Origin: Paraburkholderia polaris | GTDB lineage: Bacteria > Pseudomonadota > Gammaproteobacteria > Burkholderiales > Burkholderiaceae | NCBI RefSeq assembly: GCF_012927345.1 | Contig: NZ_JABBGJ010000017.1 | Location: 1-64,000 of the forward strand | Direction: 5' to 3' | Length of the DNA stretch: 64,000 bases | The notes under the pieces: model-generated | What the model saw: the letters and a program-made list of their open reading frames with translations, nothing else | Databases searched by the model: none | What the model was told of the DNA's origin: nothing | In this document: piece by piece, positions 31,910 to 39,234 of the stretch | How positions within the stretch are numbered: the first letter of the stretch is position 1 | Layout of the letters: each line of letters begins with the position of its first letter | Program-made: the position numbers and the translations under genes

Positions 31910-32728
31910 ATGACAAGTCAATTCGAAACGATAGCGATCCGTTATGAGGGCGGCGATGCTGCCAATCATGAGATCGATCTCAACCAGCTTGGATTGTCCC
32001 TCCAGGGTTTTGCGCGTATCCTGGCTGTATGCGCAAACTTCGTGGAAACCGGGCGATACAACAAGCAGTTCGACAGCCTGTCGGTGAAGGTGCTTGCGAG
32101 GGAGCCGGGCGAGCATCAGTGCTACGAGGTATGGGCGACAATCACGAGCGCCCTGTCCTCGGGAACCTTGTGGACGGGCGTTGGAGCCGGTGCAACGCTG
32201 CTTGCCCCTGTGATTGGATATGTACTTAGTCGGCGCGACCAACAAGAGATGAAACTGCTAAAGGATGCTCTTGATAAATCGCTGGCGAATCAGGCCGAGA
32301 CTACCGGCAAACTGATTGCGACCATCGAGAAGATGGCAGATGCCCTAGGTCCGGCTGCCAGGTCTGCACTTGCGCCGATCGGGCGCTCTGTTTCGAATAT
32401 TGATCTGCACGAAGGCGCGACACGTTTCGTATCGGCTGACGAAACTCTCAAGGAGCATTTCGCCAAACCGTCTGCGTCAAAGTTCGAATCGACCAGAAAA
32501 TACTCCGGCCTGATTTCCGAAATGGACATGAAAACCGGTGGCTGTAAGGTTTCATTCCCGGACGACGAAACACGCATCCAGGCAGAAATCACCGATCCCA
32601 TTCGGGCGCTTCCAAACAACGCCTATGCGATGGCGTTTGCCAGCCAGACGCCGCTTGCATTCATGGCGAAGGCGGAGATGGATGAGGACGGTGCGATTGC
32701 CAAGCTTTACATCAGTGATTTGGCGTAG
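31910..32728 (+). CDS. Hypothetical cargo protein with membrane segment
   Basis: 272 residues. Residues 1-70 (FETIAIRYEGGDAANHEIDLNQLGLSLQGFARI, in part YEGGDAANHEIDLNQLG) match a domain seen in uncharacterised proteins of mobile elements. Residues about 80-108 (SSGTLWTGVGAGATLLAPVIGYVL) form one or two membrane helices; a coiled segment (LIATIEKMADALG) and a beta-rich C-terminal domain (SGLISEMDMKTGGCKVSFPD; RIQAEITDPIRALPN) follow. The layout sensor - membrane - effector-like domain recalls defence proteins, but no catalytic residue is visible. The ribosome site is weak. A terminator follows at 32768. Confidence 0.65.
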   Translation: MTSQFETIAIRYEGGDAANHEIDLNQLGLSLQGFARILAVCANFVETGRYNKQFDSLSVKVLAREPGEHQCYEVWATITSALSSGTLWTGVGAGATLLAPVIGYVLSRRDQQEMKLLKDALDKSLANQAETTGKLIATIEKMADALGPAARSALAPIGRSVSNIDLHEGATRFVSADETLKEHFAKPSASKFESTRKYSGLISEMDMKTGGCKVSFPDDETRIQAEITDPIRALPNNAYAMAFASQTPLAFMAKAEMDEDGAIAKLYISDLA

Positions 32729-32767
32729 TCCGCATCTCCGGCGCTCACCGCGTCCAAGTTAGCAACT

Positions 32768-32791
32768 AGCCCCGCCCCGAGCGGGGCTTTT
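32768..32791. terminator. Terminator after the 31910 gene
   Basis: Perfect stem AGCCCCGC / GCGGGGCT with a five-base loop and TTTTC on the plus strand. Confidence 0.85.
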
Positions 32792-33000
32792 CACTTCTGC
32801 ATTCCAAAAAAGAAGCCGCGGAAACACTGCGGCCCAAACCACACGCGGTAGATCACCGCGCACCCAGCGTCGCATAGGCCACCCATGCCGGCAATCGGGT
32901 TTCTGGTCTGAACAACACCTCCCTTGACTTCTACGGGCCGCATATCCGCTGCCGCCGCGGAAACCGCTAAGAAACGACAATCAGGCGTCGAGCGGGTCAC
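32791..33000 (-). CDS. Possible small hypothetical protein
   Basis: 69 residues from a GTG, or 51 from an internal ATG. Its last part, VVQTRNPIAGMGGLCDAGCAVIYRVWFGPQ, has two cysteines and aromatic residues (shown as VQTRNPIAGMGGLCD and VIYRVWFGPQ), more protein-like than chance. No ribosome site stands out. It converges on the terminator at 32768. The 33,001-33,346 stretch beside it holds only an inverted repeat TACTGTA-4-TACACAGTA near 33309-33331. Confidence 0.35.
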   Translation of the reverse strand: MTRSTPDCRFLAVSAAAADMRPVEVKGGVVQTRNPIAGMGGLCDAGCAVIYRVWFGPQCFRGFFFGMQK

Positions 33001-33346
33001 TCTTCGAATAAAGAACCGCAGTCCGCCATTTTGGACGGAAGGTCTCGTCTTGCTTCTGGTTTCCGAAAATCACGCCTTCGGATCTTTACGGTCGTGGGTG
33101 CTGTGAAGTCCGTGCGTCGTGCGCCTCCATGCTTCGTCGGCGCGTTGCTGCGCCGATTGGAGAGTATGGGCGACCCCTCGTTTGCTCTTCGGTGCGGGTG
33201 CCAATGCCGAAGTCAGACCGGAAAGTGTCCGGCGGACGGTCTTAGCGACCATAGCGCGCTCCGCATTCGTGTCGGGATGGTAAGTCTAGGCCTTTACGTG
33301 CAGCTCGCGATACTGTACGTTTACACAGTACTTTGACGAGGCCACT

Positions 33347-33583
33347 ATGGACGAGAGAGAACGCCTCGCGCGCAACCGTGCCCCGTACGATCCCGCCACG
33401 CCCGGAGAGTCGGGGACGATCCACTACGCGCTCAAAACAGTGCTAATGGGGATCAGGCAGGCCTGCGTGATTATCCGCGGCGTTCGCATTAGCAACGAGA
33501 CTCAAGACGCACTGGAATCGCTCGAGCGGGCCCGGCACGAACTGGACGGGTTCATCCGCCGGGAGGATCGAAATGGCAGATGA
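33347..33583 (+). CDS. Small hypothetical phage-type protein
   Basis: 78 residues, MDERERLARNRAPYDPATPG then a helical half (TVLMGIRQACVIIRGVRISN) ending DGFIRREDRNGR. ATG after GACGAGGCC. It overlaps the next gene by 11 bases. A palindromic operator-like site lies about 15 bases upstream. Function unknown. Confidence 0.5.
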   Translation: MDERERLARNRAPYDPATPGESGTIHYALKTVLMGIRQACVIIRGVRISNETQDALESLERARHELDGFIRREDRNGR

Positions 33584-33791
33584 CCTGCGGCGACAACTCC
33601 GCGAAGTTGAGCAAGCGCTAATGGCGCTCGACGGCGTCATTGCAGTACGACGGGAATACGTGGCACTGCGAGAGCGGGTTGGCTGGTGTGAGCGTGATCT
33701 TGCGGGCTTGGAAGCGCTGGTGGATGCGGCTGAGAAATTGCGATCGCAACGCGACGGACTGGAGACGAGAATTGCATGCCGGGGCGTGTAG
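33573..33791 (+). CDS. Small coiled-coil protein
   Basis: 72 residues, almost one continuous coiled coil (LRRQLREVEQALMALDGVIA; LEALVDAAEKLRSQRDGLET). Strong GGGAGGATCGAA before the ATG. Probably works with the preceding coupled gene. It converges with the PrtN-type gene, 43 bases apart. Confidence 0.55.
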   Translation: MADDLRRQLREVEQALMALDGVIAVRREYVALRERVGWCERDLAGLEALVDAAEKLRSQRDGLETRIACRGV

Positions 33792-33834
33792 ATCAGCCGC
33801 GACTCGGAGCTATGCCTCCACAGAAGCCAGCCGC

Positions 33835-34095
33835 TTAGCCGCGAAGCTGATCGCATTCCTTCTGGGCTTCCGCCCGCCGCGCGTCAATGTAGTCGGCAAG
33901 ATCCTGGATGTGGACTCCCTTCGCTGACTTCTGGCTCTTCTCGATGCGGACAAGCGGCAGCGCGATTTCCCCAAGTGCGATCTTGCGCACGAGTTTGTCG
34001 ACCTCCAGGTGCGGGAAGTAGTCTCGGCACACTGTGTCGATCGGTATGATTGCCCTCGCGTCGTACTGGGCCAGAAGCAGGAAGACGGTTTTCAA
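33835..34095 (-). CDS. Pyocin activator PrtN family regulator
   Basis: 86 residues from a TTG at 34095 after AGGAAAGGATTAAC. KTVFLLLAQYDARAIIPIDT, CRDYFPHLEVDKLVRKIALG, and QKSAKGVHIQDLADYIDARR are the complete PrtN pattern. In Pseudomonas, PrtN activates pyocin genes after DNA damage. In phage elements it acts as an early regulator beside AlpA/Xis genes. Here it is the last gene of a minus-strand group 34097-35180. Confidence 0.9.
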   Translation of the reverse strand: MKTVFLLLAQYDARAIIPIDTVCRDYFPHLEVDKLVRKIALGEIALPLVRIEKSQKSAKGVHIQDLADYIDARRAEAQKECDQLRG

Positions 34096-34096
34096 G

Positions 34097-34351
34097 TTAA
34101 TCCTTTCCTGATGGAGGCGGCAACAGGTCCGATACCGGCCTCGCTTCCATCCATTCCTCGAGCTCGCGCACGAGCCATCCGACGCGCCTCCCCGACAGTT
34201 GGCGGGGCTTCGGAAATCTGCCCTCCCTGACGAGGCGCCTAACGCCCGTGGCGGACAGCGAAACCGCGTGCGCTGTGTCTTCGAGATCGAGACACAGCGG
34301 CTTCATCGTGACGATGGTTTTCTTCTTTCCTTTAGCGTCGGTAATGTCCAA
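34097..34351 (-). CDS. AlpA-family regulator, copy B
   Basis: 84 residues from a TTG at 34351 after AAGGA. DLEDTAHAVSLSATGVRRLVRE and SGRRVGWLVRELEEWMEARP are the AlpA HTH and wing. It is a clear paralog of the protein encoded at 30815-31063, including DNA around the internal ATG and the LPPP tail. It overlaps the DUF4224 gene by 49 bases at its 5' end and stops one base before the PrtN start. Confidence 0.8.
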   Translation of the reverse strand: MDITDAKGKKKTIVTMKPLCLDLEDTAHAVSLSATGVRRLVREGRFPKPRQLSGRRVGWLVRELEEWMEARPVSDLLPPPSGKD

Positions 34352-34644
34352 GGCTTCTTTTCCTTAAGGCTGCCGTCGTTATTGTAAACATCCGGTTGCC
34401 ACTTCTTTGTCTGTTGGTCCGTCAATGCCTGCGGCACCGACTTCCGCCTTGGCATTGGCTCGCTATGCGGCCCCGTGAAATACGCGCGAGCGATGATCGG
34501 CCGGCCTCGGGCATTTACCCAGAATGGAATGCCACTTGTGCGCATCCATTCGGCCTGCAACTCCTCGCGCCTTTTGCCGCGGCGCCCCGTCTTGATGCCG
34601 GTCAGTTCGGCGACTTCTTCTTCCGTCAGGAACAGTTCGCTCAT
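34303..34644 (-). CDS. DUF4224-type small protein
   Basis: 113 residues. MSELFLTEEEVAELTGIKTG and IPFWVNARGRPIIARA are the DUF4224 signature, a small protein usually coded directly before phage integrases and thought to bind DNA. The C-terminal half is Lys/Pro-rich and lower in support. The ATG overlaps the stop of the Xis-like gene (ATGA). Confidence 0.8.
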   Translation of the reverse strand: MSELFLTEEEVAELTGIKTGRRGKRREELQAEWMRTSGIPFWVNARGRPIIARAYFTGPHSEPMPRRKSVPQALTDQQTKKWQPDVYNNDGSLKEKKPWTLPTLKERRKPSSR

Positions 34645-35180
34645 CGTGATCCACCTGTCATCCGCCGGATCTTCTGTACCACCGGATCGAAGTACTCGGC
34701 ATCTGGGCTGCAAAAATAGGACCGTCCGACCTTGGTGGGCATCGGATAGATCTTTCCCGCCTTGACCCAGCTTAATAGTGTGTGCCGATGCGGCGCATAT
34801 TCACCGAATGTTTCTTCCGCCCATACAGCGATGGGGATTAGTTTGGGGCGTCGCTTTGTTGTTGTCGTGGGTGCCGGCGCTGGAGGCGGAGCCTTTGCGC
34901 GCGCTTCCGTCACCGCTTTCACGAATCTTTTGTCACCGTCTTCAATACTGCGGCTCACGCGCTCGAGGAAAGGCAGTTTGCGGGCATCCTTTTCCTCTCT
35001 GAGCCATTCGAGGTACTCGGTAACGTTCAGTTCGAACTCGCCTGCGCCGACACGACGGAAATGCCGGTCGCGCTGGATGCGACCGTTCCGCATCTGACTT
35101 TTGATTATCCTCAGGCTGCGGTTCATTACCGCTGCTGCTTCCTCGAGCGGTAGCCAACGGTCTATCTTCTTGTCCGCCAT
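34641..35180 (-). CDS. Excisionase-like protein with two HTH segments
   Basis: 179 residues from the ATG at 35180 after GGAGGGACAGGTG. Residues 8-30 (LPLEEAAAVMNRSLRIIKSQ) form one HTH and EYLEWLREEKDARKLPF a helix. A Pro/Thr linker (PPPAPAPTTTTKRR) leads to a lambda-Xis-like wing: PIAVWAEETFGEYAPHRHT, LLSWVKAGKIYPMPTKVG. Excisionases bend att DNA and direct tyrosine recombinases to excise. It is the first gene of the Xis-DUF4224-AlpA-PrtN group. Confidence 0.75.
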   Translation of the reverse strand: MADKKIDRWLPLEEAAAVMNRSLRIIKSQMRNGRIQRDRHFRRVGAGEFELNVTEYLEWLREEKDARKLPFLERVSRSIEDGDKRFVKAVTEARAKAPPPAPAPTTTTKRRPKLIPIAVWAEETFGEYAPHRHTLLSWVKAGKIYPMPTKVGRSYFCSPDAEYFDPVVQKIRRMTGGSR

Positions 35181-35346
35181 CACCTGTCCCTCCGTAATCG
35201 GACTAGCGCGACCTTCTGTGCGCCACCACTCCTCGATCAGGTCAGCTTGCCAGCGCAAAATCCGAGGCGCCAGCCGGACCGAAGGAGGGAAGTCAGCAGA
35301 CCATCATGCCATGCCGGCGAACTACCTTAGGCCGCGACGGATCGCG

Positions 35347-35547
35347 TCACTTTGCAAAATCGGGCGTAAGACCAATGCCGTCGCGAAAATGGATATGCGT
35401 CACTCTGTAATCGCGATCGTCATACTGGAAGCGGCGCATGTCGGAGATCGGCCGGCAGCGAAAAAGTGGTTGCGGAACCGTACTCGTCCAATTAACCTGT
35501 GCAGGCACAGCTCGCCTCGGATGGGGCATCGACGTCCGCTGGAACAT
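35347..35547 (-). CDS. Possible small protein
   Basis: 66 residues; only the C-terminal 30 (MRRFQYDDRDYRVTHIHFRD) look protein-like. There is no ribosome site at either possible ATG. Kept as a low-confidence call because nothing else explains this stretch. Confidence 0.2.
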   Translation of the reverse strand: MFQRTSMPHPRRAVPAQVNWTSTVPQPLFRCRPISDMRRFQYDDRDYRVTHIHFRDGIGLTPDFAK

Positions 35548-36000
35548 ATCCAGCCATTAAGTGAAAGCTCGCATTGCGGGCGCGGTGACTAAGTCTCCGT
35601 TTTTTAATCGAAAGTTGGGCCCGACACCTAAAATCCGTCCGCAGTTTCCCGACGGCATGTGAAGAAGCGCCGCCGCCCGGTGGCGCTGCTGCTTTCTGCG
35701 TTCTGCAGGAGGCTTACCCCGTAATCCGTTTGTTCGTGAAAAGCCGCATGCCGGCTATCAACTTGAGACGTGCGCTTCCCCAAGCGCCATCGCCACGTCT
35801 TGGCTCGTTTGCCCATCGCCTCGCTTCGAGGCATCGGGCGGCGCCGCCGTGCGCGTGCGCCGGAATCGGTGTCCAGCAGTACCGGGCACCCATCAATTAA
35901 CGAGGTCGGGCCGTGGCGCCCCCGATCGGTCGAGAAAAGCCACATTCACGGTAACAAACGGGGGAAGTGTCCTCCCGCCGCGCGGCCGCCCTAACGGGCC

Positions 36001-36169
36001 GTCGTGCCGCGGGCTACGTCGGCTTGCCGACGCAGAACACTCCCGAACTCACCAGCTCGAGGCTCGTGCCCCTGTTTGTTGTCTCCCCAGCGTGCGCGCT
36101 GGCACACCGTGGCCCATCGGGGGAGGCAACCTGGGGTCGAGCCTCAAGACTGGATTGTCGGGGGTACGC
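36001..36169 (+). ncRNA. Structured leader of the second tyrosine recombinase
   Basis: Two perfect hairpins: CGTCGGC-TT-GCCGACG (36017-36032) and CCAGCG-TGCG-CGCTGG (36087-36102). The second is nested in CTCCCC (36083) / GGGGAG (36120), which hides a GGGGGAGG that looks like a ribosome site. No such site lies directly before the ATG at 36170. I cannot name an RNA family; the layout recalls antisense or attenuator leaders of phage elements. Confidence 0.45.
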
Positions 36170-37084
36170 ATGTCTCATCAATCACTGACGGCTGACCTGT
36201 GCCGTGCCGCGCGCCGTGCGCGTGGCAAACAGGCCGACGACACCCGGAGGGGTAGGGAGCAGGCGTTCGCGCGCTTTGCCCAGTTCCTCTGGAACGCGGG
36301 TTACCAGATTCACACGGTAGGGCAGATCCGGGAGAAGCATTTCAGGGCCTGGATCGATGACATGGTCGCGCGCGCTCGCTCAAAGCGGACAATCGCGAAC
36401 AACGCGACGCACATTCGCACGGCGCTTGAGGGCATCGGACGGCGCCCGTTTGCGGACAAGGTCAGCAACGCCTCGCTCGGCGTTGCTGGCGCCAGCCGCG
36501 CTGGCACCAAGCGGCCGATGGGGCCGGACGTCTTCGAGACGTACCGCGTCGAGGTTGCTGTGACCGATCTCGGAGTTGCACTGGTAATGGAGCTTCAGTT
36601 TGAGCTCGGTCTGCGCGCCGAAGAGGGCGTCCAGTCCGTGAAGTCGCTCGCGGACTGGCATCGTGCGCTTACCAATCCGATTGGCGATGGCTTCGTAACC
36701 GTCCTCCACGGCACCAAAGGCGGAAAGACGCGCCGCGGCCCGCCTCTGGACCGGGAGCGGGCAGCGGAGATCGTGCGGCGCGCGATGGAGTTCAGCAGGC
36801 AGCACCGCGGCAGGCTCGTGCGCAAGCCTGACATGGAGAAAGCTATGGAGCGCTACCACTACGTGGCGGGCAAGGCCGGCATGAAGGGTGAGAATGCGCC
36901 ACACAGCCTTCGCTACTGGTACGCGACCGAACACCTGCGACGTCTCAAGGCAGCGGGCGTATCGCGCCGCGAGGCGGCCGCCGCGGTGTCGACGTGGCTC
37001 GGGCATGGTGATGGCCGTGGGACGTGGGTCGAGCTTGTATATGGGCGCGAAGAGCTCGCCGGCGGGGAGGTGAGCAATGGCTAA
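36170..37084 (+). CDS. Second tyrosine recombinase (integrase-domain protein)
   Basis: 304 residues from the ATG at 36170. An N-terminal SAM-like domain (FARFAQFLWNAGYQIHTVGQ, RSKRTIANNATHIRTALEGI) leads to a catalytic domain with all conserved residues: Arg in ELGLRAEEGVQS, Lys in LHGTKGGKTRRGPP, HSLRYWYATE, LGHGDGRG and the nucleophile Tyr in VELVYGRE. It belongs to a short integrase family common in ICEs and plasmids as a partnerless second recombinase. Its substrate is unknown. The last bases overlap the AlpA-like gene at 37077. Confidence 0.88.
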   Translation: MSHQSLTADLCRAARRARGKQADDTRRGREQAFARFAQFLWNAGYQIHTVGQIREKHFRAWIDDMVARARSKRTIANNATHIRTALEGIGRRPFADKVSNASLGVAGASRAGTKRPMGPDVFETYRVEVAVTDLGVALVMELQFELGLRAEEGVQSVKSLADWHRALTNPIGDGFVTVLHGTKGGKTRRGPPLDRERAAEIVRRAMEFSRQHRGRLVRKPDMEKAMERYHYVAGKAGMKGENAPHSLRYWYATEHLRRLKAAGVSRREAAAAVSTWLGHGDGRGTWVELVYGREELAGGEVSNG

Positions 37085-37331
37085 GCGTGTCGACTCATTG
37101 CCACTGATCGGGCTCTCCCGCTGGAAGCAGATTGAACCATTTGTTGGCGTTTCTCGGGAGACTTGGCGCAAGTTGTGTCTCGAGGGGCGGGCACCGCGTC
37201 CGATTCGGTTGTCGCCGCGGTGCACAGTCTGGGACAACTGCGAACTCCTGAGATATCTTGCTGACCCGCTGAATTACCAACCTGCGTACCACGACATTCA
37301 CCATGCGGCGGTGGGCAAAGCTATCGGTTAG
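37077..37331 (+). CDS. AlpA/MerR-like small DNA-binding protein, second copy
   Basis: 84 residues. LSRWKQIEPFVGVSRETWRK, then CTVWDNCELLRYLADPLNYQ, the same plan as the protein encoded at 12483. Start ATG after GGGGAGGTGAGCA, overlapping the recombinase stop. It converges on the integrase gene with an 11-base overlap. Likely recombination directionality or transcription factor. Confidence 0.7.
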   Translation: MAKRVDSLPLIGLSRWKQIEPFVGVSRETWRKLCLEGRAPRPIRLSPRCTVWDNCELLRYLADPLNYQPAYHDIHHAAVGKAIG

Positions 37332-38553
37332 GAACGCCTATGGGGATGATCGTCGCGCCGGCTTGGAGCGCATCCAGGTGGTCCGCCCAATGCTGCATCA
37401 TCTTGCGGCGATCGGGCAGAAACTCTGCATGCACGTACGCAGCTGTGACCTGGTTGCGTTCAGCGTGCGCGAGCTGCCGATCGACAAGGTCGCGGCTGTA
37501 GCCGAGTTCGCGCAGCACCGTTGCCGCGAGCCCTCGAAAGCCGTGTCCCGTCATGCGCGACTTGTACCCCATGCGATACAAGGCGTAGAGCATCGTATTG
37601 TTCGAGATCGGCCGGCGTCCTTGGACGCTGTGGAACACGTGCTGCTCCGCGCCGTTCAGCTTGCGCAACTCCTCGAGCAGTTCAAGCGCCTGGCGTGACA
37701 GCGGCACAATGTGCGGATCGCGCATCTTCATTCGATCGGCTGGAATCCGCCATTCTGCGGCCTTCTCGTCGAACTCGGTCCACTCCGCCTGGATCATCTC
37801 GGTCGTGCGCACGAACGTGAGCGCCATGAAACGCAGCGCTAGGCGCGTCACCACGTCGCCCTGATAGTCCTTGATGTCGCGCATCAGCTGCGGAATCTCC
37901 ATCGACTTCACACGCGCCATATGCTGCACCCCGGCATTCTTTTTGAGTACCGTCTCGGCGTCGATGTCACTGGCGGGGTTGCGCGAGCACCGCCCGGTCA
38001 TGATTCCGTACTGGAAGACTGCGCGCGAACGCTGGAGCACGCGCTTGGCCGTTTCTCGGACACCGCGGGCCTCGACGGCGCGCAGGATTTCGAGCATTTG
38101 GGGCGCCTCGATGTCGGCAATCGGGTTGGTGCCGATCTTCGGGAAGACGTCGACTTCGAGCGAATTAATCACCTTGCCGGCGTAGACCTCTGTCCAACCG
38201 TCGCGTTGAGACTCGAACCACTCTCGCGCAACTCCTTCGAAAGAAGATGTGGCTTCCAGCGCGCGTAGCCGTTTTGTCTCCTTCTTCTGCGCGGACGGGT
38301 CAGTGCCGGCTGCCAACTGCTGCCGAGCGACAAGGCACGCCTTTCGCGCATCCGCGAGCGATACCTCCGGATAGACGCCAAACGCCGCCACTTTCTCCTT
38401 TCCGTCGACTCGGTACTTCATCCGCCAGTACCGGGACCCGTTGGGCATGACCTGGAGGTACAGGCCTTTACCGTCTGCGAGGCGATAGGGCTGCTCGGCC
38501 GGCTTCGCCTTTCGTACCTGCAACTCGGTCAGTGAGGCGATCTGCTTGGGCAT
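37321..38553 (-). CDS. int: P4-type tyrosine integrase of the element
   Basis: 410 residues from the ATG at 38553. The N-terminal DUF4102-type arm-binding domain (KAKPAEQPYRLADGKGLYLQ, MKYRVDGKEKVAAFGVYPEV) is followed by a core-binding domain and the catalytic domain. It has Arg in TFVRTTEMIQAEW, GHGFRGLAATVL, LAHAERNQV and Tyr in AAYVHAEF. It integrates the element at the tRNA-Arg 3' end, 173 bases away. The long frame extending to 38700 runs through repeated TTTTGGGGGTATCGG sites and is not coding. These sites lie just ahead of the ATG, so the integrase probably controls its own gene. Confidence 0.95.
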   Translation of the reverse strand: MPKQIASLTELQVRKAKPAEQPYRLADGKGLYLQVMPNGSRYWRMKYRVDGKEKVAAFGVYPEVSLADARKACLVARQQLAAGTDPSAQKKETKRLRALEATSSFEGVAREWFESQRDGWTEVYAGKVINSLEVDVFPKIGTNPIADIEAPQMLEILRAVEARGVRETAKRVLQRSRAVFQYGIMTGRCSRNPASDIDAETVLKKNAGVQHMARVKSMEIPQLMRDIKDYQGDVVTRLALRFMALTFVRTTEMIQAEWTEFDEKAAEWRIPADRMKMRDPHIVPLSRQALELLEELRKLNGAEQHVFHSVQGRRPISNNTMLYALYRMGYKSRMTGHGFRGLAATVLRELGYSRDLVDRQLAHAERNQVTAAYVHAEFLPDRRKMMQHWADHLDALQAGATIIPIGVPNR

Positions 38554-38559
38554 GTGCGG

Positions 38560-38616
38560 TTTTGGGGGTATCGGTTTTGGGGGTATGTGGTGATAACCCC
38601 ACCGATACCCCCAAAA
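38560..38616. promoter_or_regulatory. Integrase arm-type/operator repeats, right end
   Basis: TTTTGGGGGTATCGG (38560-38574), TTTTGGGGGTAT (38575-38586) and, inverted, CCGATACCCCCAAAA (38602-38616). The 15-mer is identical to 9932-9946 near attL. They lie 8-63 bases upstream of the integrase ATG. Confidence 0.7.
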
Positions 38617-38657
38617 CATCTTGCTTGTATTGGGCAACCTTTGGCAATGATGGCAGC

Positions 38658-38693
38658 AAAAAGCCCCGCAGCGCAAGGCTTGGCGGGGCTTTC
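38658..38693. terminator. Terminator inside attR, serving the tRNA-Arg gene
   Basis: AAAGCCCCGC / GCGGGGCTTT with T/A runs. It belongs to the element and replaces the original terminator, now at 9799-9836, that integration moved away. Confidence 0.8.
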
Positions 38694-38725
38694 TAGGCAA
38701 ACTTGGGAGGTGCTGGGAACTAAGA

Positions 38726-38740
38726 TGGTCCCCCCGACAG
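38726..38740. repeat. attR core (3' end of tRNA-Arg)
   Basis: TGGTCCCCCCGACAG, the CCA end and acceptor/T-stem part of the tRNA on the minus strand; matches 9859-9872 except for one C. Confidence 0.85.
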
Positions 38741-38800
38741 GAATCGAACCTGTATCTAGCGCTTAGGAGGCACTTGTTCTATCCATTGAACTACGGGGAG
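38726..38800 (-). tRNA. tRNA-Arg (anticodon CCU)
   Basis: 75 bases with encoded CCA. Acceptor CTCCCCG / CGGGGGG, D-arm GTTC/GAAC, anticodon stem AGTGC / GCGCT with loop CTCCTAA (anticodon CCT, reading AGG), T-arm ACAGG-TTCGATT-CCTGT. It serves as the integration site of the element; insertion restores the complete gene. AGG is a rare codon in high-GC genomes. Confidence 0.95.
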
Positions 38801-39042
38801 AGGACCGAACCAAAATAATCGCTGCAATCCCGCCGACTAACAACCCCGGCAGGGACCAGGCGAGTCCAAATTCGCCAGCGAGCGCAGAGTATATCAAACA
38901 CGCCCAGCCGCGAGGAGGGCTGCAAAGCCCGTCCCACAGAGCAAACGGCCCAGCGGGCATCACCCACTGGGCCGCGCGAACCGCCCGGCGCACTACCGCA
39001 GCACTACGTCAAGCAGCGCACCCCCGGTTCAATCGAGCTCAC

Positions 39043-39234
39043 TCAGAATTCCACTACCGCAAACTCCGCCTTGCCCACATCGCACAGCGGGCAGCGCCAG
39101 TCGTCCGGAATCGCGGCGAAGCGCGTGCCCGGGGCGATACCTTCTTCGGGAAGGCCTTCTTCTTCGTTGTAGATCCAGCCGCAAATCAGGCAGACCCAGC
39201 TCTTATATTCAATCACTTCAATGACTTCGCTCAC
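39043..39234 (-). CDS. Rubredoxin
   Basis: 63 residues from a GTG at 39234. Two CxxC iron-binding pairs, VCLICGW and CPLCDVG, with the family sequence YNEEEGLPEEGIAPGTRFAA and PDDWRCPLC between them. A small cytosolic electron carrier with one Fe(Cys)4 centre, used by alkane hydroxylases or in oxygen and peroxide detoxification. No partner gene is adjacent. First host gene after the tRNA. Confidence 0.95.
   Translation of the reverse strand: MSEVIEVIEYKSWVCLICGWIYNEEEGLPEEGIAPGTRFAAIPDDWRCPLCDVGKAEFAVVEF

Larger units (their letters stand above)
35181..36169. other. Long interval without a secure gene, ending in a structured leader
   Basis: Nearly 1 kb. A weak minus-strand frame at 35347-35547 (ending YDDRDYRVTHIHFRDGIGL) might be a small gene. 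The last 170 bases form strong hairpins (see 36001-36169). I see no other feature. The promoter of the Xis group must lie near 35,200-35,350. Confidence 0.5.
9859..38740. mobile_element. Integrated satellite-like element at tRNA-Arg(CCU), about 28.9 kb
   Basis: Limits are set by a short direct repeat: 14 bases at 9859-9872 and 15 bases at 38726-38740, the latter being the 3' end of a tRNA-Arg gene, and differing by a single C. A P4-type integrase lies beside the tRNA and reads inward. Content includes a P4-like primase-helicase, AlpA/Rha regulators, a C4-type antisense RNA, a second tyrosine recombinase, a serine recombinase and tail-fibre genes. No capsid, portal, terminase or conjugation genes are seen. 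It is therefore best described as a satellite or satellite composite. Confidence 0.9.

Noticed and set aside
35628..35945. Minus-strand frame of about 105 codons
   Set aside because: No ribosome site, no motif and Arg-rich composition; judged non-coding.
38763..38993. Minus-strand frame overlapping the tRNA-Arg gene
   Set aside because: It runs through the tRNA, and its last residues are a translation of the tRNA sequence.
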